A stretch of DNA of 64,000 bases from Chitinispirillum alkaliphilum (GCA_001045525.1 LDWW01000008.1:1-64000), one strand, 5' to 3'. Shown: positions 1 to 9,634, counted from the stretch's first letter. Notes: generated by a model not told the origin, from the letters alone. A program made the numbers and translations.

Positions 1-188
1 CCCCGGCAGCCGCCCAAATCTTTCTTAATCGCTTTCTCAATATCTTTTACTTTAAATTATACTTTCAAGAACACTTCGACTATCCCGATTCGGAAGTCGG
101 CTCAGTACTAGCGGAAAAGAAAAAACGAAAGACCATCTGTGTTATTCAAAAATTCTACCTGGCTTCTTCAAAAAATTCAAACGGATAA
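1..188 (+). CDS. Possible 3' end of a gene entering from the left edge
   Basis: One plus-strand frame is open from the window edge (first full codon at position 3) to a TAA at 186-188, about 61 codons. The tail is aromatic and lysine-rich and I do not recognise it. It would overlap the last 34 bases of the convergent TPR/TonB-C-like gene. That overlap, and the lack of any recognisable motif, make a chance open frame quite possible. No terminator-like hairpin is seen in this stretch. Confidence 0.25.
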   Translation, partial: PAAAQIFLNRFLNIFYFKLYFQEHFDYPDSEVGSVLAEKKKRKTICVIQKFYLASSKNSNG

Positions 189-1741
189 TTGACAACCAGC
201 TCCCCTAAACTATCAGGAACAGCCCTGAATCGCCAATCAGAAACACGATTGGCTATTTCCTGCTCAAACTGCCGGTCTCCGATATTTGACTGAATAGTGC
301 GGACATTTGCGACCCTTCCATCTGGCTGGATAGTCAACTCTACTACCATTCGTCCCGATATCTTTTCACCCGACCTTAAATGACGGTTGTATATGAATCT
401 CAGTTCGGGGGAGTGTTCATTTATGACCTGCTTAATAAAGCTTGGCCTGCGATAAGGATTTGCTGCAAGCTCCCTTCGTCTCTGAAGCTCCTGGATTTCA
501 GCCTCACCCATACTGGCGGCATGTTCCATAATTTCCCTTTGCTGACGGGCTTCTCTGGCGGACTCCTGCTCAGCTGCTCTCTCTCCTGTTAAATCAATTG
601 TGCCAATTTTGTTTATCATATCCATAAGAGAATCACTGCTTCCTGTAACCAGATTCTTTCGATCTTCAGAGTCAAGTTGTGCGCGAATGCTGCTGGGAGC
701 AATCATGGAAGAGTATCTCTGAATATTATCCATAAATACCTGATCCTGATATGCCTCAAGCTGCCTGCGGGCTTCTTCAGCGACGGTCTGACGCTGTTCA
801 TAAAACTCCCCAAGCATAAGCAGGCGCCGGTTAGCTTTTATTGACCACCTGTTTCCCGGATCATCCTGGATAACGCGCCTGTATTCTATCATAGCCTCTT
901 CGGTCTCACCAAGTTCTTCATGAGAACGAGCTTTGTAATACCTTGCTTCTACAGCAGCCCTCCCCGATGGTCTCTGGCCCAGAAAAATTGACAGCTGTCT
1001 GATTGCACTCCTGAAATCCATCAAGCGGTAAAACTCTCTTGCTTTCTCTAAACCAGTGAGGTTGCGGTTTTCAATTTTCCTCCTATGCTCTTCCATTTCC
1101 TTGATAAATGCAAGTAGACGCCAGGATATTATCCCACTCTCTGTTCCGGGAAAATCACTGATCACACTCTCATAAAGATTCTTTGCACTCTCGTAGTTAT
1201 TCAACATCGAGTGACAAAACGCTTTATGAACCATAATTGATGCTCTGATTTCCGGAGCAAGTGGATTTTCCAGTACCTCCCGATAGATTTTTATTGCCTC
1301 ATTGTACTGTCTGTTTCTTTCCCAAAAATAACCTATCTCGATAATGTTAAAAATCTCATCATCGGCCTGGTAATTCACTATTTCCTTGCCCAGGACTAAG
1401 CGGATAAAGTTCACAGTTAATCTGACCGGAGTCCTGTACAGTTCATGCCTCACCGAAACAGGCTCCTCTCTGAACCTTTCTGCAGATGTAAGCGCCTGAA
1501 TTCTGGCTTCAAGCTCCAGAGCATCCACATCATCATCCCCCTTCTCCATTCGCCTCCGAATAAGCTCATAGCGGGCCACAATTCCAAACGCATTGGAAAC
1601 ATCCTGTCTGGCGGCGATTGAACCCAATAAATACTGCACCTCCTCTAATCTTATGTCAATCAATGCAGCATTGAACACCAGAGTAAAACCCAACAGAAAC
1701 AATACAGAGAGGATCTTTAGTGCAGTTTTCATAGCTATCAC
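155..1741 (-). CDS. TPR protein with TonB/AgmX-type C-terminal domain
   Basis: This is a 528-residue envelope protein. Residues about 5-27 form an uncleaved-looking signal anchor. Residues about 130-310 contain degenerate tetratricopeptide repeats (pattern of paired helices with G-x-Y-x-x-A and F-P-x motifs). The last ~85 residues (about 443-528) resemble the AgmX/PglI or TonB C-terminal fold, with the typical core 'ISGRMVVELTIQPDGRV' and a terminal W-R-F. Such domains usually couple inner-membrane energy or sorting machines to outer-membrane partners. The proline-rich spanner of classical TonB is absent. The start is GTG at 1741, overlapping the stop of the upstream GGDEF gene as GTGA, so the two are probably co-translated. 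An ATG three codons further in (1732) is the alternative. The partner is unknown. Confidence 0.8.
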   Translation of the reverse strand: MIAMKTALKILSVLFLLGFTLVFNAALIDIRLEEVQYLLGSIAARQDVSNAFGIVARYELIRRRMEKGDDDVDALELEARIQALTSAERFREEPVSVRHELYRTPVRLTVNFIRLVLGKEIVNYQADDEIFNIIEIGYFWERNRQYNEAIKIYREVLENPLAPEIRASIMVHKAFCHSMLNNYESAKNLYESVISDFPGTESGIISWRLLAFIKEMEEHRRKIENRNLTGLEKAREFYRLMDFRSAIRQLSIFLGQRPSGRAAVEARYYKARSHEELGETEEAMIEYRRVIQDDPGNRWSIKANRRLLMLGEFYEQRQTVAEEARRQLEAYQDQVFMDNIQRYSSMIAPSSIRAQLDSEDRKNLVTGSSDSLMDMINKIGTIDLTGERAAEQESAREARQQREIMEHAASMGEAEIQELQRRRELAANPYRRPSFIKQVINEHSPELRFIYNRHLRSGEKISGRMVVELTIQPDGRVANVRTIQSNIGDRQFEQEIANRVSDWRFRAVPDSLGELVVNYPFEFFEEAR

Positions 1742-3114
1742 TCAGACGTTGAGGATGGGAGGGATTTTTTCCTGATAATCTGAGTTGGACTGGTTGGCCC
1801 AGTTCTGCGATCGATGGCATAACATGAACCATCCATGCTCTTGACATATTTTTTAACTTCCGCTGCAACCTGAATCATCTCAGCGTGTCTGCGGAAAGGT
1901 CTGGTCTTGTTGGTAACAACTGCCACACTGATACTCATGAGAGGAAACTTCTGGCGTTCACCCAATCTGTTCACTGATTCGATACACCCGTTTCGCGCAT
2001 CTGTGCTGTTGTAAAACTGGTATATTCCCCGGTCAAAAGTGGTTATAAAAGCTTTGGCTATTGTCTCCCAGTACTCAAATGGGCACACAATGACAAAATC
2101 ATCCCCCCCCTCATGACCGACAAACACATTCTTAAGATCTTTACGCTTGGCAACCGTAAGCATACAATCCCTGGTATAGAGAATAGCCTCATCCCCCTTG
2201 GTGAAGCCGTATTTATCATTATATGCTTTAAAGTTGTCAAGGTCGCAGTAGAGCACACAAATTTTTTTACCTGATAACAAACACTCATCAATGTAGTTTG
2301 CAATAGTAATATTTCCGGGTAAACCGGTAAGGGGGTTGGATCCTTTTGCCTCATCGCGCATTCTTGCCAGCGACACACTCATCTCATTGAAGGAGGAAGC
2401 CAGCTGCCCGAACTCATCACTGCCTGTTATGGGTACCCTTATCTCCAGATCCCCTTTAGCAATAAGCTTTGTGGCTTCATTGATCTTACGAAGTGGCAGA
2501 AGAATCATCTTTGTGAAAAGAAAAGCAAACCCGATGTGAAGTACCGTAACAAGTATACCAACCAAAAGGCACTGACGGTATAGATACCCCATCTGCTTTG
2601 CAATGTCTTTCATTTCAAGTTCGATTCCGGCCACACCGATCATTTCTGATTCGTAGACAAAGGGAATGTAGAGCTGAATCAGACGTTTTTCCCGGTCAAC
2701 AGAATGGTAGAAAAGCTTGTCTTCAAAACCCTGCCTTGTGATGGCCATGTTGATCATCCGGAGCTCTTCGAGCTCTGCCATTTCCCGCTGTGTCAAAACA
2801 TTGTCATCAACCTCAACGTATATCTTGCCCGCTTCGCTGAACAGGGTTAGTTTGTTGATGTCAAGCATACCCGATTCTTTGAGGATGTTGTTGATATTTG
2901 TACTGCTCAGAGCTCCCCTGTCACCGAGAATATTGTCTATGCGGTACTTTAAACTGGATGCTGTGTGTTGACTGCTAAGGATGGCGTTCTCAGCTATGAG
3001 ATCAAGCTGATTTTCAAATACCATTAAAATAAATATCGATACATTCAATACTGTAAGAAAGATGTAGATTACTGTAGCTCTGAAAAATACAGACCGGGTT
3101 TTCAAACCTGCCAT
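1738..3114 (-). CDS. Membrane-anchored HAMP-GGDEF protein (putative diguanylate cyclase)
   Basis: Residues about 12-32 and 182-202 are membrane helices flanking a periplasmic sensor region of about 150 residues. A HAMP linker (about 203-255) follows, then a GGDEF domain from about 258. The signature reads GGDDF (336-340), a conservative variant of GG(D/E)EF. The expected inhibitory RxxD site five residues upstream is missing. The domain opens with N-P-L-T-G-L-P-G-N, a form typical of a divergent GGDEF subgroup. If active it would make cyclic di-GMP from GTP at the inner membrane; a degenerate, GTP- or c-di-GMP-binding role is also possible. A good ribosome site (GAGGAAAA) precedes the ATG at 3114. 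It lies 55 bases after the NtrC-type regulator and overlaps the next gene by four bases. Confidence 0.88.
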   Translation of the reverse strand: MAGLKTRSVFFRATVIYIFLTVLNVSIFILMVFENQLDLIAENAILSSQHTASSLKYRIDNILGDRGALSSTNINNILKESGMLDINKLTLFSEAGKIYVEVDDNVLTQREMAELEELRMINMAITRQGFEDKLFYHSVDREKRLIQLYIPFVYESEMIGVAGIELEMKDIAKQMGYLYRQCLLVGILVTVLHIGFAFLFTKMILLPLRKINEATKLIAKGDLEIRVPITGSDEFGQLASSFNEMSVSLARMRDEAKGSNPLTGLPGNITIANYIDECLLSGKKICVLYCDLDNFKAYNDKYGFTKGDEAILYTRDCMLTVAKRKDLKNVFVGHEGGDDFVIVCPFEYWETIAKAFITTFDRGIYQFYNSTDARNGCIESVNRLGERQKFPLMSISVAVVTNKTRPFRRHAEMIQVAAEVKKYVKSMDGSCYAIDRRTGPTSPTQIIRKKSLPSSTSE

Positions 3115-3169
3115 TTCGTTTTCCTCTGTTGTAATCCTGTCAGAATTATTAAAGAAAATCTTTTCACAT

Positions 3170-4546
3170 TCACTGATATTGCTCCTGAGGCTCCTTAACC
3201 TTTACACAATCCTGGGAATACTCGTTAAGCTTGTTGCGTAAAGTCCTTATCGAAATACCAAGCATCTCTGAGGCCCGGGTACGGTTCTGCTGACACTCCT
3301 CGAGAGTCTTATAGATAAGCATCTTTTCTGCCTCTGCAATGGTGATCCCAGCAGCTATACCATTTTGAGATTTGGTGCAAAATGATTCTGTTGGTACTTT
3401 AAATGATTGGGGGTTTATTGCACCTGTGCGGGTGAGAACAACAGCCCTTTCAACAGCGTTTTCAAGCTCCCTTATGTTACCGGGCCAATTATATGAAACA
3501 AGAGCTTCTATACACCCATTTTCAAGGCCCTCTACACTGAACCCGTTTTCATCATTGTATTTGTCGATAAAATGCCTGACAAGCTGTTCGATGTCGTCTT
3601 TGCGCTCTCTGAGGGGAGGAATATGAATGTGAAATACATTGAGCCGGTAAAACAGATCTTCCCTGAAAGTACCCTCATTTACCATCTCCTGTAAATTCCG
3701 GTTTGTGGTTGCGACGATTCGCACATCCACCTCCACGGTGTTGTCTCCCCCGACTTTCTGGATTTCCCGCTCCTGAAGTACACGCAGAAGTTTTGCCTGA
3801 GCAGTCATGGGCATCTCCCCGATCTCATCAAGAAGAAGTGTTCCCCCGGAGGCGGTTTCAAACTTTCCTGCTTTGCGGGTAATAGCGCCGGTGAAAGCGC
3901 CTTTCTCATGTCCGAAAAGCTCTGATTCGATAAGGCCTTCAGGAAGTGCCGCACAATTGATTTTAACGAAAGGTCCATGACTCCGGGGGCTTTGATAATG
4001 GATTGATCGCGCTACAAGCTCTTTTCCCGTTCCGGATTCACCCGTGATAAGAACCGTGGATCGGCTTTCGGCTATTGCTTTAACAGTCTGACGCATTGTC
4101 TCTATGCAGTTTGTCGACCCCAAGTATTGCCATTTACTTCTAAGCGCATTTTTCAACTGCACATTTTCCTTCTGCAGAGAGCGGTATTCAAGTGATCTCT
4201 GTACTGTCAGCTCAAGCTCTCTTATGAGATTGTCTGATTTCTGGAGAAAATCATAAGCACCCTTTTTCATCGCATCAACAGCTGTATCTATAGCACCGTA
4301 TGCAGTGATGATAAGAAATGGTACATCTTTGTCAATCTGACGAACCCGTTCCAGCAGTTCAATTCCGCTCATTCCCGGCATTTTCATATCGGATATGACA
4401 AGATCAAACTTTCCGTTTTCAAAAACATTCAACGCTCCGGGACCGTTTACAGCAGCAGTAATGTCATACCCCTGACGACGAAGAGTCTCGACTATAGATT
4501 CCCTGAACAACTCGTTATCATCGACTACCAATATCTTTTTTTCCAT
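3170..4546 (-). CDS. NtrC-family sigma54-dependent response regulator
   Basis: The 458-residue protein has the three canonical parts. The receiver (1-120) has acidic pair D9-D10, phospho-acceptor D53 and K103. The AAA+ sigma54 activator domain (about 143-375) has Walker A GESGTGKE at 169-176, the sigma54-contacting GAFTGA loop at 216-221 and Walker B LLLDE ending at 241. The C-terminal Fis-type helix-turn-helix (about 405-445) includes R-T-R-A-S-E-M-L-G. The cognate kinase ends 21 bases upstream, so the pair is clearly a two-component system. By architecture it is closest to FlrC/FleR, PilR, ZraR or NtrC types. The FlgN-like and FapA neighbours favour a motility or surface-structure role, which is inference. 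All residues needed for phosphorylation, ATP hydrolysis and sigma54 contact are present. Confidence 0.93.
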   Translation of the reverse strand: MEKKILVVDDNELFRESIVETLRRQGYDITAAVNGPGALNVFENGKFDLVISDMKMPGMSGIELLERVRQIDKDVPFLIITAYGAIDTAVDAMKKGAYDFLQKSDNLIRELELTVQRSLEYRSLQKENVQLKNALRSKWQYLGSTNCIETMRQTVKAIAESRSTVLITGESGTGKELVARSIHYQSPRSHGPFVKINCAALPEGLIESELFGHEKGAFTGAITRKAGKFETASGGTLLLDEIGEMPMTAQAKLLRVLQEREIQKVGGDNTVEVDVRIVATTNRNLQEMVNEGTFREDLFYRLNVFHIHIPPLRERKDDIEQLVRHFIDKYNDENGFSVEGLENGCIEALVSYNWPGNIRELENAVERAVVLTRTGAINPQSFKVPTESFCTKSQNGIAAGITIAEAEKMLIYKTLEECQQNRTRASEMLGISIRTLRNKLNEYSQDCVKVKEPQEQYQ

Positions 4547-4567
4547 TAATACTTTATCCCTGAATTT

Positions 4568-5830
4568 TCACTCTTTTAAAAAAGGTATAAACACCTTTAC
4601 AACCGTACCATTGTCAACTGTGGTTTTCAAATCTATATGACCGGAGTGTGACTCAATGATCTTTTTCACTATAGCCAGACCTAGTCCGGTTCCATTCTCC
4701 TTTGTTGTAAAAAAAGGATCGAAAATTTTACGGGCAATATCCTTCTCCATACCGATACCCGTATCGGTAATCGAAAAACCCACATACCCAGCATTATTTC
4801 TCTTTCCCCTTTGGAGTGCAACTTTCAGTGTACCTCCATTTTCCATTGCCTGAACAGCATTGAGGCAGAGGTTCATAATTGCCTGACTCATTTTTTCCGG
4901 ATCAGCAAGAACAAACAGTTTCTCCTCTCTGTGGAGATCCTTGACTACTTCAATATTTGCACCCAGTCTCTCGATCTCGATCTCTGTAAAGTCAACAATT
5001 TCCTCCAGCAGAGTACCCAGATCAAGTTTGCAAAATTCAGTTGTTACAGGACGGGTATACACAAGAAGGTTTGATACGATTTTGTTTAGTTTTGATAAAC
5101 CGTCAGTAATCTTGCCTAACGTTCTTATTCTGGGATCTCCGGGTTCAAGATCCCTTTCAAGAAGCCCGGCCCAAACTCCCATTGCTCCAAGTGGGTTGCG
5201 AATTTCGTGAGCAACTGTAGCAGACATCTCTCCAAGAGCAGCCATGGTTCTTGATTGCTGCATCTCCTTTTCCATTGCCTTGATTCTTGATATATCACTG
5301 AATATCTCCACCGCCCCAAGCTTGTTACCTTTTCGGTCTTTCAATATGGCGGTCTGATAAGACACCGGTACAGGATGCCCGTCTTTATGCCAAAAAACGC
5401 GTTCGTCCCGTATTTGCCCTTTTTCTGTCTCAAGAGTGTTGAGCAAGGCTGTTTCAGCCTGATCCGATGCAATGAATACGTCCCTGTAATCCCTGAATAA
5501 TACCTCCTCAGGATCATAACCGGTGATCTGTGATGCTGCACGGTTGAACTGTGTAATGGCCCCGGAGACATCTATTCCGATTACGCCGTTGTCCATACTT
5601 TCAAGTATACTGCTCAGGTAGGTCTGTATCTCCTCCTGCTTTGCAAGACTTCCGGCAAGCTCATTGTTTTTGTTTTCCAGTTCGATATTGACTTTTTTGA
5701 AATCCTGCTGCATTGCAGAATATGCAAGACTGAGTTTTTCCGCCCGCACCTGAAATTCTGTAAATGCCTTGTGAAGATTCTCATACACTTCAACAGAAAG
5801 AGCTTCTTCATTTGCCGGAACCGACTTCAT
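4568..5830 (-). CDS. PAS-domain sensor histidine kinase (NtrB/FlrB type)
   Basis: This 420-residue kinase has no membrane segment and is therefore cytoplasmic. An N-terminal coiled coil (about 10-70) leads into one PAS domain (about 67-185). The HisKA helix carries phospho-acceptor H208 in the motif A-H-E-I-R-N-P-L. The ATPase domain has an N box (N-L-C-L-N-A-V-Q-A), a G1 box D-T-G-I-G-M and a G2 box G-T-G-L-G-L. It should phosphorylate the NtrC-type regulator encoded directly downstream. The ATG at 5830 shares one base with the stop codon of the preceding FlgN-like gene (TAATG), which suggests translational coupling. A soluble PAS-HK paired with a sigma54 activator beside FlgN resembles flagellar FlrB/FlrC regulation, but the signal is not readable from sequence. 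Confidence 0.92.
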   Translation of the reverse strand: MKSVPANEEALSVEVYENLHKAFTEFQVRAEKLSLAYSAMQQDFKKVNIELENKNNELAGSLAKQEEIQTYLSSILESMDNGVIGIDVSGAITQFNRAASQITGYDPEEVLFRDYRDVFIASDQAETALLNTLETEKGQIRDERVFWHKDGHPVPVSYQTAILKDRKGNKLGAVEIFSDISRIKAMEKEMQQSRTMAALGEMSATVAHEIRNPLGAMGVWAGLLERDLEPGDPRIRTLGKITDGLSKLNKIVSNLLVYTRPVTTEFCKLDLGTLLEEIVDFTEIEIERLGANIEVVKDLHREEKLFVLADPEKMSQAIMNLCLNAVQAMENGGTLKVALQRGKRNNAGYVGFSITDTGIGMEKDIARKIFDPFFTTKENGTGLGLAIVKKIIESHSGHIDLKTTVDNGTVVKVFIPFLKE

Positions 5831-6213
5831 TAACCATCTCCGTTATTTTTTTTGTAAAGTTTTTCCAGGTAACCCTTAAGCTTGTCCTCTCCATCGAGAA
5901 ACTCCTTTATCACCCTTTCCATTTCCCCAAGCAGCTCTTCCAGCTGATCCGCTTCACTGCTGCCGGAGTAGAGCTCTTTTCTGCTCTGCCATAAATCTAT
6001 CTCCCTGGCTACGGAAGAGCGCTCCTTTTGGATCTCCTCCAGAAGCCTGGTTTTAGCCTCAAGACCACCAACAAGACCCGACACATCTCCTCTGGAGAGT
6101 ACAAGACGACTCATCAACCCCCTGACATTATCACGCAGCTCACTGTAAAGGGACAACTGCCGGGTAAAGGATTCGATAAGCTTTTTCAATGTTAATTTAT
6201 CACTGTTTTCCAT
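5830..6213 (-). CDS. FlgN-like coiled-coil protein
   Basis: The protein is a small helical, charged 127-residue polypeptide. The segment around residues 5-80 has the repeated leucine/glutamate pattern of the FlgN family, the export chaperones of flagellar hook-associated proteins, including a G-D-V-S-G-L-x-x-G-L-E-A-K centre where FlgN proteins have G-D-x-x-x-L. The open frame extends to 6294, but that start would overlap the upstream TPR gene by 49 bases, so I use the ATG at 6213, 32 bases after its stop. It is followed at one-base overlap by the kinase gene. The family assignment rests on pattern only; a generic coiled-coil protein is the alternative. Confidence 0.6.
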   Translation of the reverse strand: MENSDKLTLKKLIESFTRQLSLYSELRDNVRGLMSRLVLSRGDVSGLVGGLEAKTRLLEEIQKERSSVAREIDLWQSRKELYSGSSEADQLEELLGEMERVIKEFLDGEDKLKGYLEKLYKKNNGDG

Positions 6214-6245
6214 ATATCTAATTCTATGATGAGCGACTACTATAG

Positions 6246-8159
6246 TCAATTCCTTTTTGCTCTCTCCAAAACTGCTCTGTGTTCGTATTCCCAAACCGTA
6301 TCCTCAAGTTTCCACTGAGCCTGACGAGCCCAGTAATCATCCGGAAAACGCTCGATAACATCTCTGTATTTGGCAATTGCTTCTTCAAACCTTCGCTGGT
6401 TCTTCAAAACATTTCCTATCTGAAACACCCCCCACGCAGTCTCATGAAAAGAAGGATACTTTCTGGTAACTCTCTGGTAAAGCGCCAGTGCCTGCTCAAA
6501 GTTACCTTCCCTGAAATGTAAATCTGCCATTTTGTAATATGAATCGGGTACTCTCAGATAAACATCATTGCTCTCGCCGGTCTGAATCGCGGCGTTGTAG
6601 GAGTTGATGGCACGGCTGAAATTGCCCAGAGTGCTGTATACTTCACCCAGCTTAAAATTAACCGCGACTATATCAGAGGGCTTTGAACTGAGTGAAATTG
6701 AGCGGGTATATGCATCAACAGCTCTCCTTTTATCCACCATATGAACATAGGCATCACCAAGCCTCTCATAGGCCATGGGCGTCCAGTCATGTGTGCGGTA
6801 TTTTTGAATAAACTGCCGCCATAAACGCTCTGCGGTTTCATAATCACTGCGCTCCTGAATCGACATAGTCTTTAAGAACAGACTCTTTGGCGCAAATTGG
6901 TGATTGGGAAAACGTTCCAGAAACTGTTCAAACTGATTTTTGGAGTCGTTAAACAGCCGAAGTTTGTAATAGCAGACTCCGATATTATAAATACAATTTG
7001 CCGCGATTGTACCAGTAGGGTTCTCCAGAAGGATTCTTCTGAATTCGGTTACTGCACCATCAAAATCACCAGCCTTAAAAAGCCTGATTCCTCCAAGCAG
7101 CTTCTGCCCGACATCTGTCAATGTGTCTACGGTCATCATGGAGAGAAGTGAATCTATTCTGATCTCTATAGGGGTATAGCGCTGAGAATCAACAACTTCA
7201 ATATTCTGCGCAACATCTGCCGGTACATGCGCTTTGAGCCTTTCCAGAAGTTCCCTTGCCCTTTCTTTCATCTCCTGATCTTCTGATCTGGTAATAAAAG
7301 TATTAAGATGCCTGATTGCATCAGAATAATTTTCCTTTTCACCGAAAATCTCTCCAAGGTGATAATGTGCCCTGTATCCCTTCTCCCGATAGGCGACGGA
7401 TCTCTGGAAATTTATTCTGGCCATACGGTTCTGACCATTATGTCTGCGTATCAGACCTGCATAATAGTAAGCTCCGGGATGTCCGGGATTGATTTTTAAA
7501 AGTGCACGGATCTCCTCTATTGCCTTTTCAAACTCCTCATCATTGTAGAGGTTTTTAACCCTCTCAAACATCTCTGCGACCCTGGGGTCCTCTTCTTCCT
7601 GCTTTTTTTCAATCACAACTTCAGTTTCTTCTGTCTCTTGAGATTCATCCTCCCGGGCTACTTCAGGAGCCTCTTCAGCAACGGCCGGTTGCGTCTCCTC
7701 CCGCCTTTGCCTGACTCCACCACCGCTCATCTGACCGATAAGATTATCTATAGCACCCTGAATGCTGTCCCGCTGTGCGGGATCTGCAGATTGCAAATAC
7801 TGCTGCAACTCCATAACAGCTCTCTGATACTGTCCGTCAGATTCGTAGGCGGCAGCAAGCATACCGTGAGCTCTTCCCCAGCCGGGATTGTATTTCAATG
7901 CCTCCCTGAGGTAGTAAACAACCAGTCTGGGGTTTTCACGTTTCTGATATATTTCTGCAAGATGCATATAGGCATTATGGTTATCCGGATAAGCAGCGAG
8001 AACCTTCCGAAATTCATCTATTGCAAAATCAAGTTTGTTTTCGTTCTTGTATTTTACACCCAGCCTGTAATGTATGTAATCCACAGAACCTGCACAGAGA
8101 TCAAATACACCGAGCAAAACAAACAGTAAAACAAACTTTGACCTTATCTGCCTTCTCAT
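6246..8159 (-). CDS. Exported multi-TPR protein
   Basis: The frame opens at 8213, but the ATG at 8159 is preceded by a strong ribosome site (GGAGGAAGGA) and begins a signal peptide (basic M-R-R-Q-I-R-S-K then a hydrophobic stretch to about residue 23, cleavage near C-A-G-S). The mature protein is almost entirely tetratricopeptide repeats, roughly 12, in two blocks. They are separated near residues 150-185 by a glutamate-rich, low-complexity linker. It probably acts as a periplasmic or outer-membrane-associated scaffold; no catalytic motif is visible. It lies between fapA and the FlgN-like gene. Fibrobacterota and related phyla carry many such TPR proteins in motility, gliding and secretion clusters; its partner here is unknown. 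Confidence 0.85.
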   Translation of the reverse strand: MRRQIRSKFVLLFVLLGVFDLCAGSVDYIHYRLGVKYKNENKLDFAIDEFRKVLAAYPDNHNAYMHLAEIYQKRENPRLVVYYLREALKYNPGWGRAHGMLAAAYESDGQYQRAVMELQQYLQSADPAQRDSIQGAIDNLIGQMSGGGVRQRREETQPAVAEEAPEVAREDESQETEETEVVIEKKQEEEDPRVAEMFERVKNLYNDEEFEKAIEEIRALLKINPGHPGAYYYAGLIRRHNGQNRMARINFQRSVAYREKGYRAHYHLGEIFGEKENYSDAIRHLNTFITRSEDQEMKERARELLERLKAHVPADVAQNIEVVDSQRYTPIEIRIDSLLSMMTVDTLTDVGQKLLGGIRLFKAGDFDGAVTEFRRILLENPTGTIAANCIYNIGVCYYKLRLFNDSKNQFEQFLERFPNHQFAPKSLFLKTMSIQERSDYETAERLWRQFIQKYRTHDWTPMAYERLGDAYVHMVDKRRAVDAYTRSISLSSKPSDIVAVNFKLGEVYSTLGNFSRAINSYNAAIQTGESNDVYLRVPDSYYKMADLHFREGNFEQALALYQRVTRKYPSFHETAWGVFQIGNVLKNQRRFEEAIAKYRDVIERFPDDYWARQAQWKLEDTVWEYEHRAVLERAKRN

Positions 8160-8293
8160 ATATGTCCTTCCTCCGCTCCCCGTGAAATTGCTTCTCTGCA
8201 GGTTTTCCCCCAAAGATAGTACTTAAAATTACTGTAAGCTAAAGCAGATCACAAATTTCACACATCTTTGACAATAAAATCGTGAGTAAAACC

Positions 8294-9634
8294 TTACTCT
8301 CCCAGCTGAAAAATGATATTTCTGCAAATATCCTTTATTTCCCGCTCTTTACAACCCATTCTGATTAACACCCTGGGATAAACCTTCGACGCTCTGATCA
8401 TCGGATTCTTACTCTTTAAGATCAACTCCTCCAGCGCCATGCTCCTTTTTCCCAATATCCTGGCCTTTTTATCCCCTTGAGTTACTTCATATTTCAACAT
8501 CTCATATCTTGTTTTATGCTCTTCTTCTGCCAAAATACCCAATTCGTTCATAAAATCACGAACAAATCCGTACAACTCAGTTTTCTTTGCCGATAAACCA
8601 TTCAGAACTTCGGTTAGTTCCTTCCTTGTGTTTTCAAGCTCCTTTGTCCATTTTATCTTGTTTTCTATATCCAGGACCGTTCTTGTCTCAGCACTGCTGC
8701 CAATAGTCTTTGCATCAATGCCGGAAGCCGCCTGAACATTGCCGCCCACTACCGTTGTGGCCCTGACCATCCCAAGTGCAGAAATGGAAGAGTGAAGTAT
8801 ATGCTCCAGCACTGTACAATCACCCCCTACCCTCACGGTGAAACCTGACAAATACCTCACCTTCAAATCACCCTTGCACTCAAGAACCCCCGATCCCGCC
8901 CCCGCGGCTCCACCCTTGATTTCAATCGATCCGCCACATTTTATTTCACCACCTTCAACTTCTCCTTCAACCAAAACCGAGCCGCTTGTCTCTATCTTAA
9001 AACCCGCTTTGAGTGTACCATTGACCCTCAGATCACCGGTTATTGCAATGTTGCCGGTTTTGTAATCGATATCTCCGTTTATCTCTTTTTGTCTTTTTAC
9101 CTCAATTACACCATGTTCGATCGACAGATACCCATCGGCAGATGAAAGCAGGAGATTGGAGTCATTTTCACTCTTAACCGTACCAGCCCCATATTTCAGA
9201 GCCACATCTTTTACCGGGGCTGCGGGTATGGTTTTTCCAAAGACTGTGAGTCCATCGGTTCCGGGCACCGGAGGCACCCTTTTGGCAAGGGGGGCACCTT
9301 TTTTGACATTTATAATCAGGCGCAGGCTCTTGAGATCAACTTTCCCGCTCTCAAGCTCCTGGGGTCTGCCAACAGCTGAGAAATCAACCAGAAACTCGAT
9401 TCGAGCCGGTTTGCCAGCCCTGGGTGGATCCCCTTTGGCAATTTCAACATACCTGTCATAAATACACCCCGTGAGTATATTTTTAATGATTTTTTCATCT
9501 ACCCCGTGCACAACTCCTCTGTTATTGAGAAATTGAACCACTTCTGAAGATTTTATCCCTTTCATTTTCCGGGGTATAAGTATCTGAGCACTCATGCCAT
9601 CCCGGCTATGCTGTAGTGATATGTCGTTAACCAA
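8294..9634 (-). CDS. fapA: FapA family protein (DUF342, flagellar assembly protein A)
   Basis: The 446-residue protein matches the FapA/DUF342 pattern. An N-terminal domain of about 100 residues is followed by a long glycine-rich right-handed beta-helix (about 110-320) with repeated I-x-G-D-L/V-x-V-x-G motifs such as I-T-G-D-L-R-V-N-G. A C-terminal coiled coil (about 320-440) completes it. FapA proteins affect polar flagellum placement or assembly in Vibrio and are widespread in flagellated and spore-forming bacteria. The open frame starts at a TTG (9634) with AGGAGAA six bases before it, so I keep this start; an ATG 13 codons downstream (9595) is the alternative. It is the first gene of the minus-strand cluster running to position 155. 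Confidence 0.88.
   Translation of the reverse strand: MVNDISLQHSRDGMSAQILIPRKMKGIKSSEVVQFLNNRGVVHGVDEKIIKNILTGCIYDRYVEIAKGDPPRAGKPARIEFLVDFSAVGRPQELESGKVDLKSLRLIINVKKGAPLAKRVPPVPGTDGLTVFGKTIPAAPVKDVALKYGAGTVKSENDSNLLLSSADGYLSIEHGVIEVKRQKEINGDIDYKTGNIAITGDLRVNGTLKAGFKIETSGSVLVEGEVEGGEIKCGGSIEIKGGAAGAGSGVLECKGDLKVRYLSGFTVRVGGDCTVLEHILHSSISALGMVRATTVVGGNVQAASGIDAKTIGSSAETRTVLDIENKIKWTKELENTRKELTEVLNGLSAKKTELYGFVRDFMNELGILAEEEHKTRYEMLKYEVTQGDKKARILGKRSMALEELILKSKNPMIRASKVYPRVLIRMGCKEREIKDICRNIIFQLGE

Noticed and set aside
5830-6294. Longer start (6294) for the FlgN-like gene
   Set aside because: It would overlap the upstream TPR coding region by 49 bases and adds residues with no family similarity; the ATG at 6213 is better.
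7638-8129. 163-codon plus-strand ORF opposite the TPR gene
   Set aside because: It lies inside the exported TPR protein gene on the other strand. Its product has no recognisable motif and there is no ribosome site.
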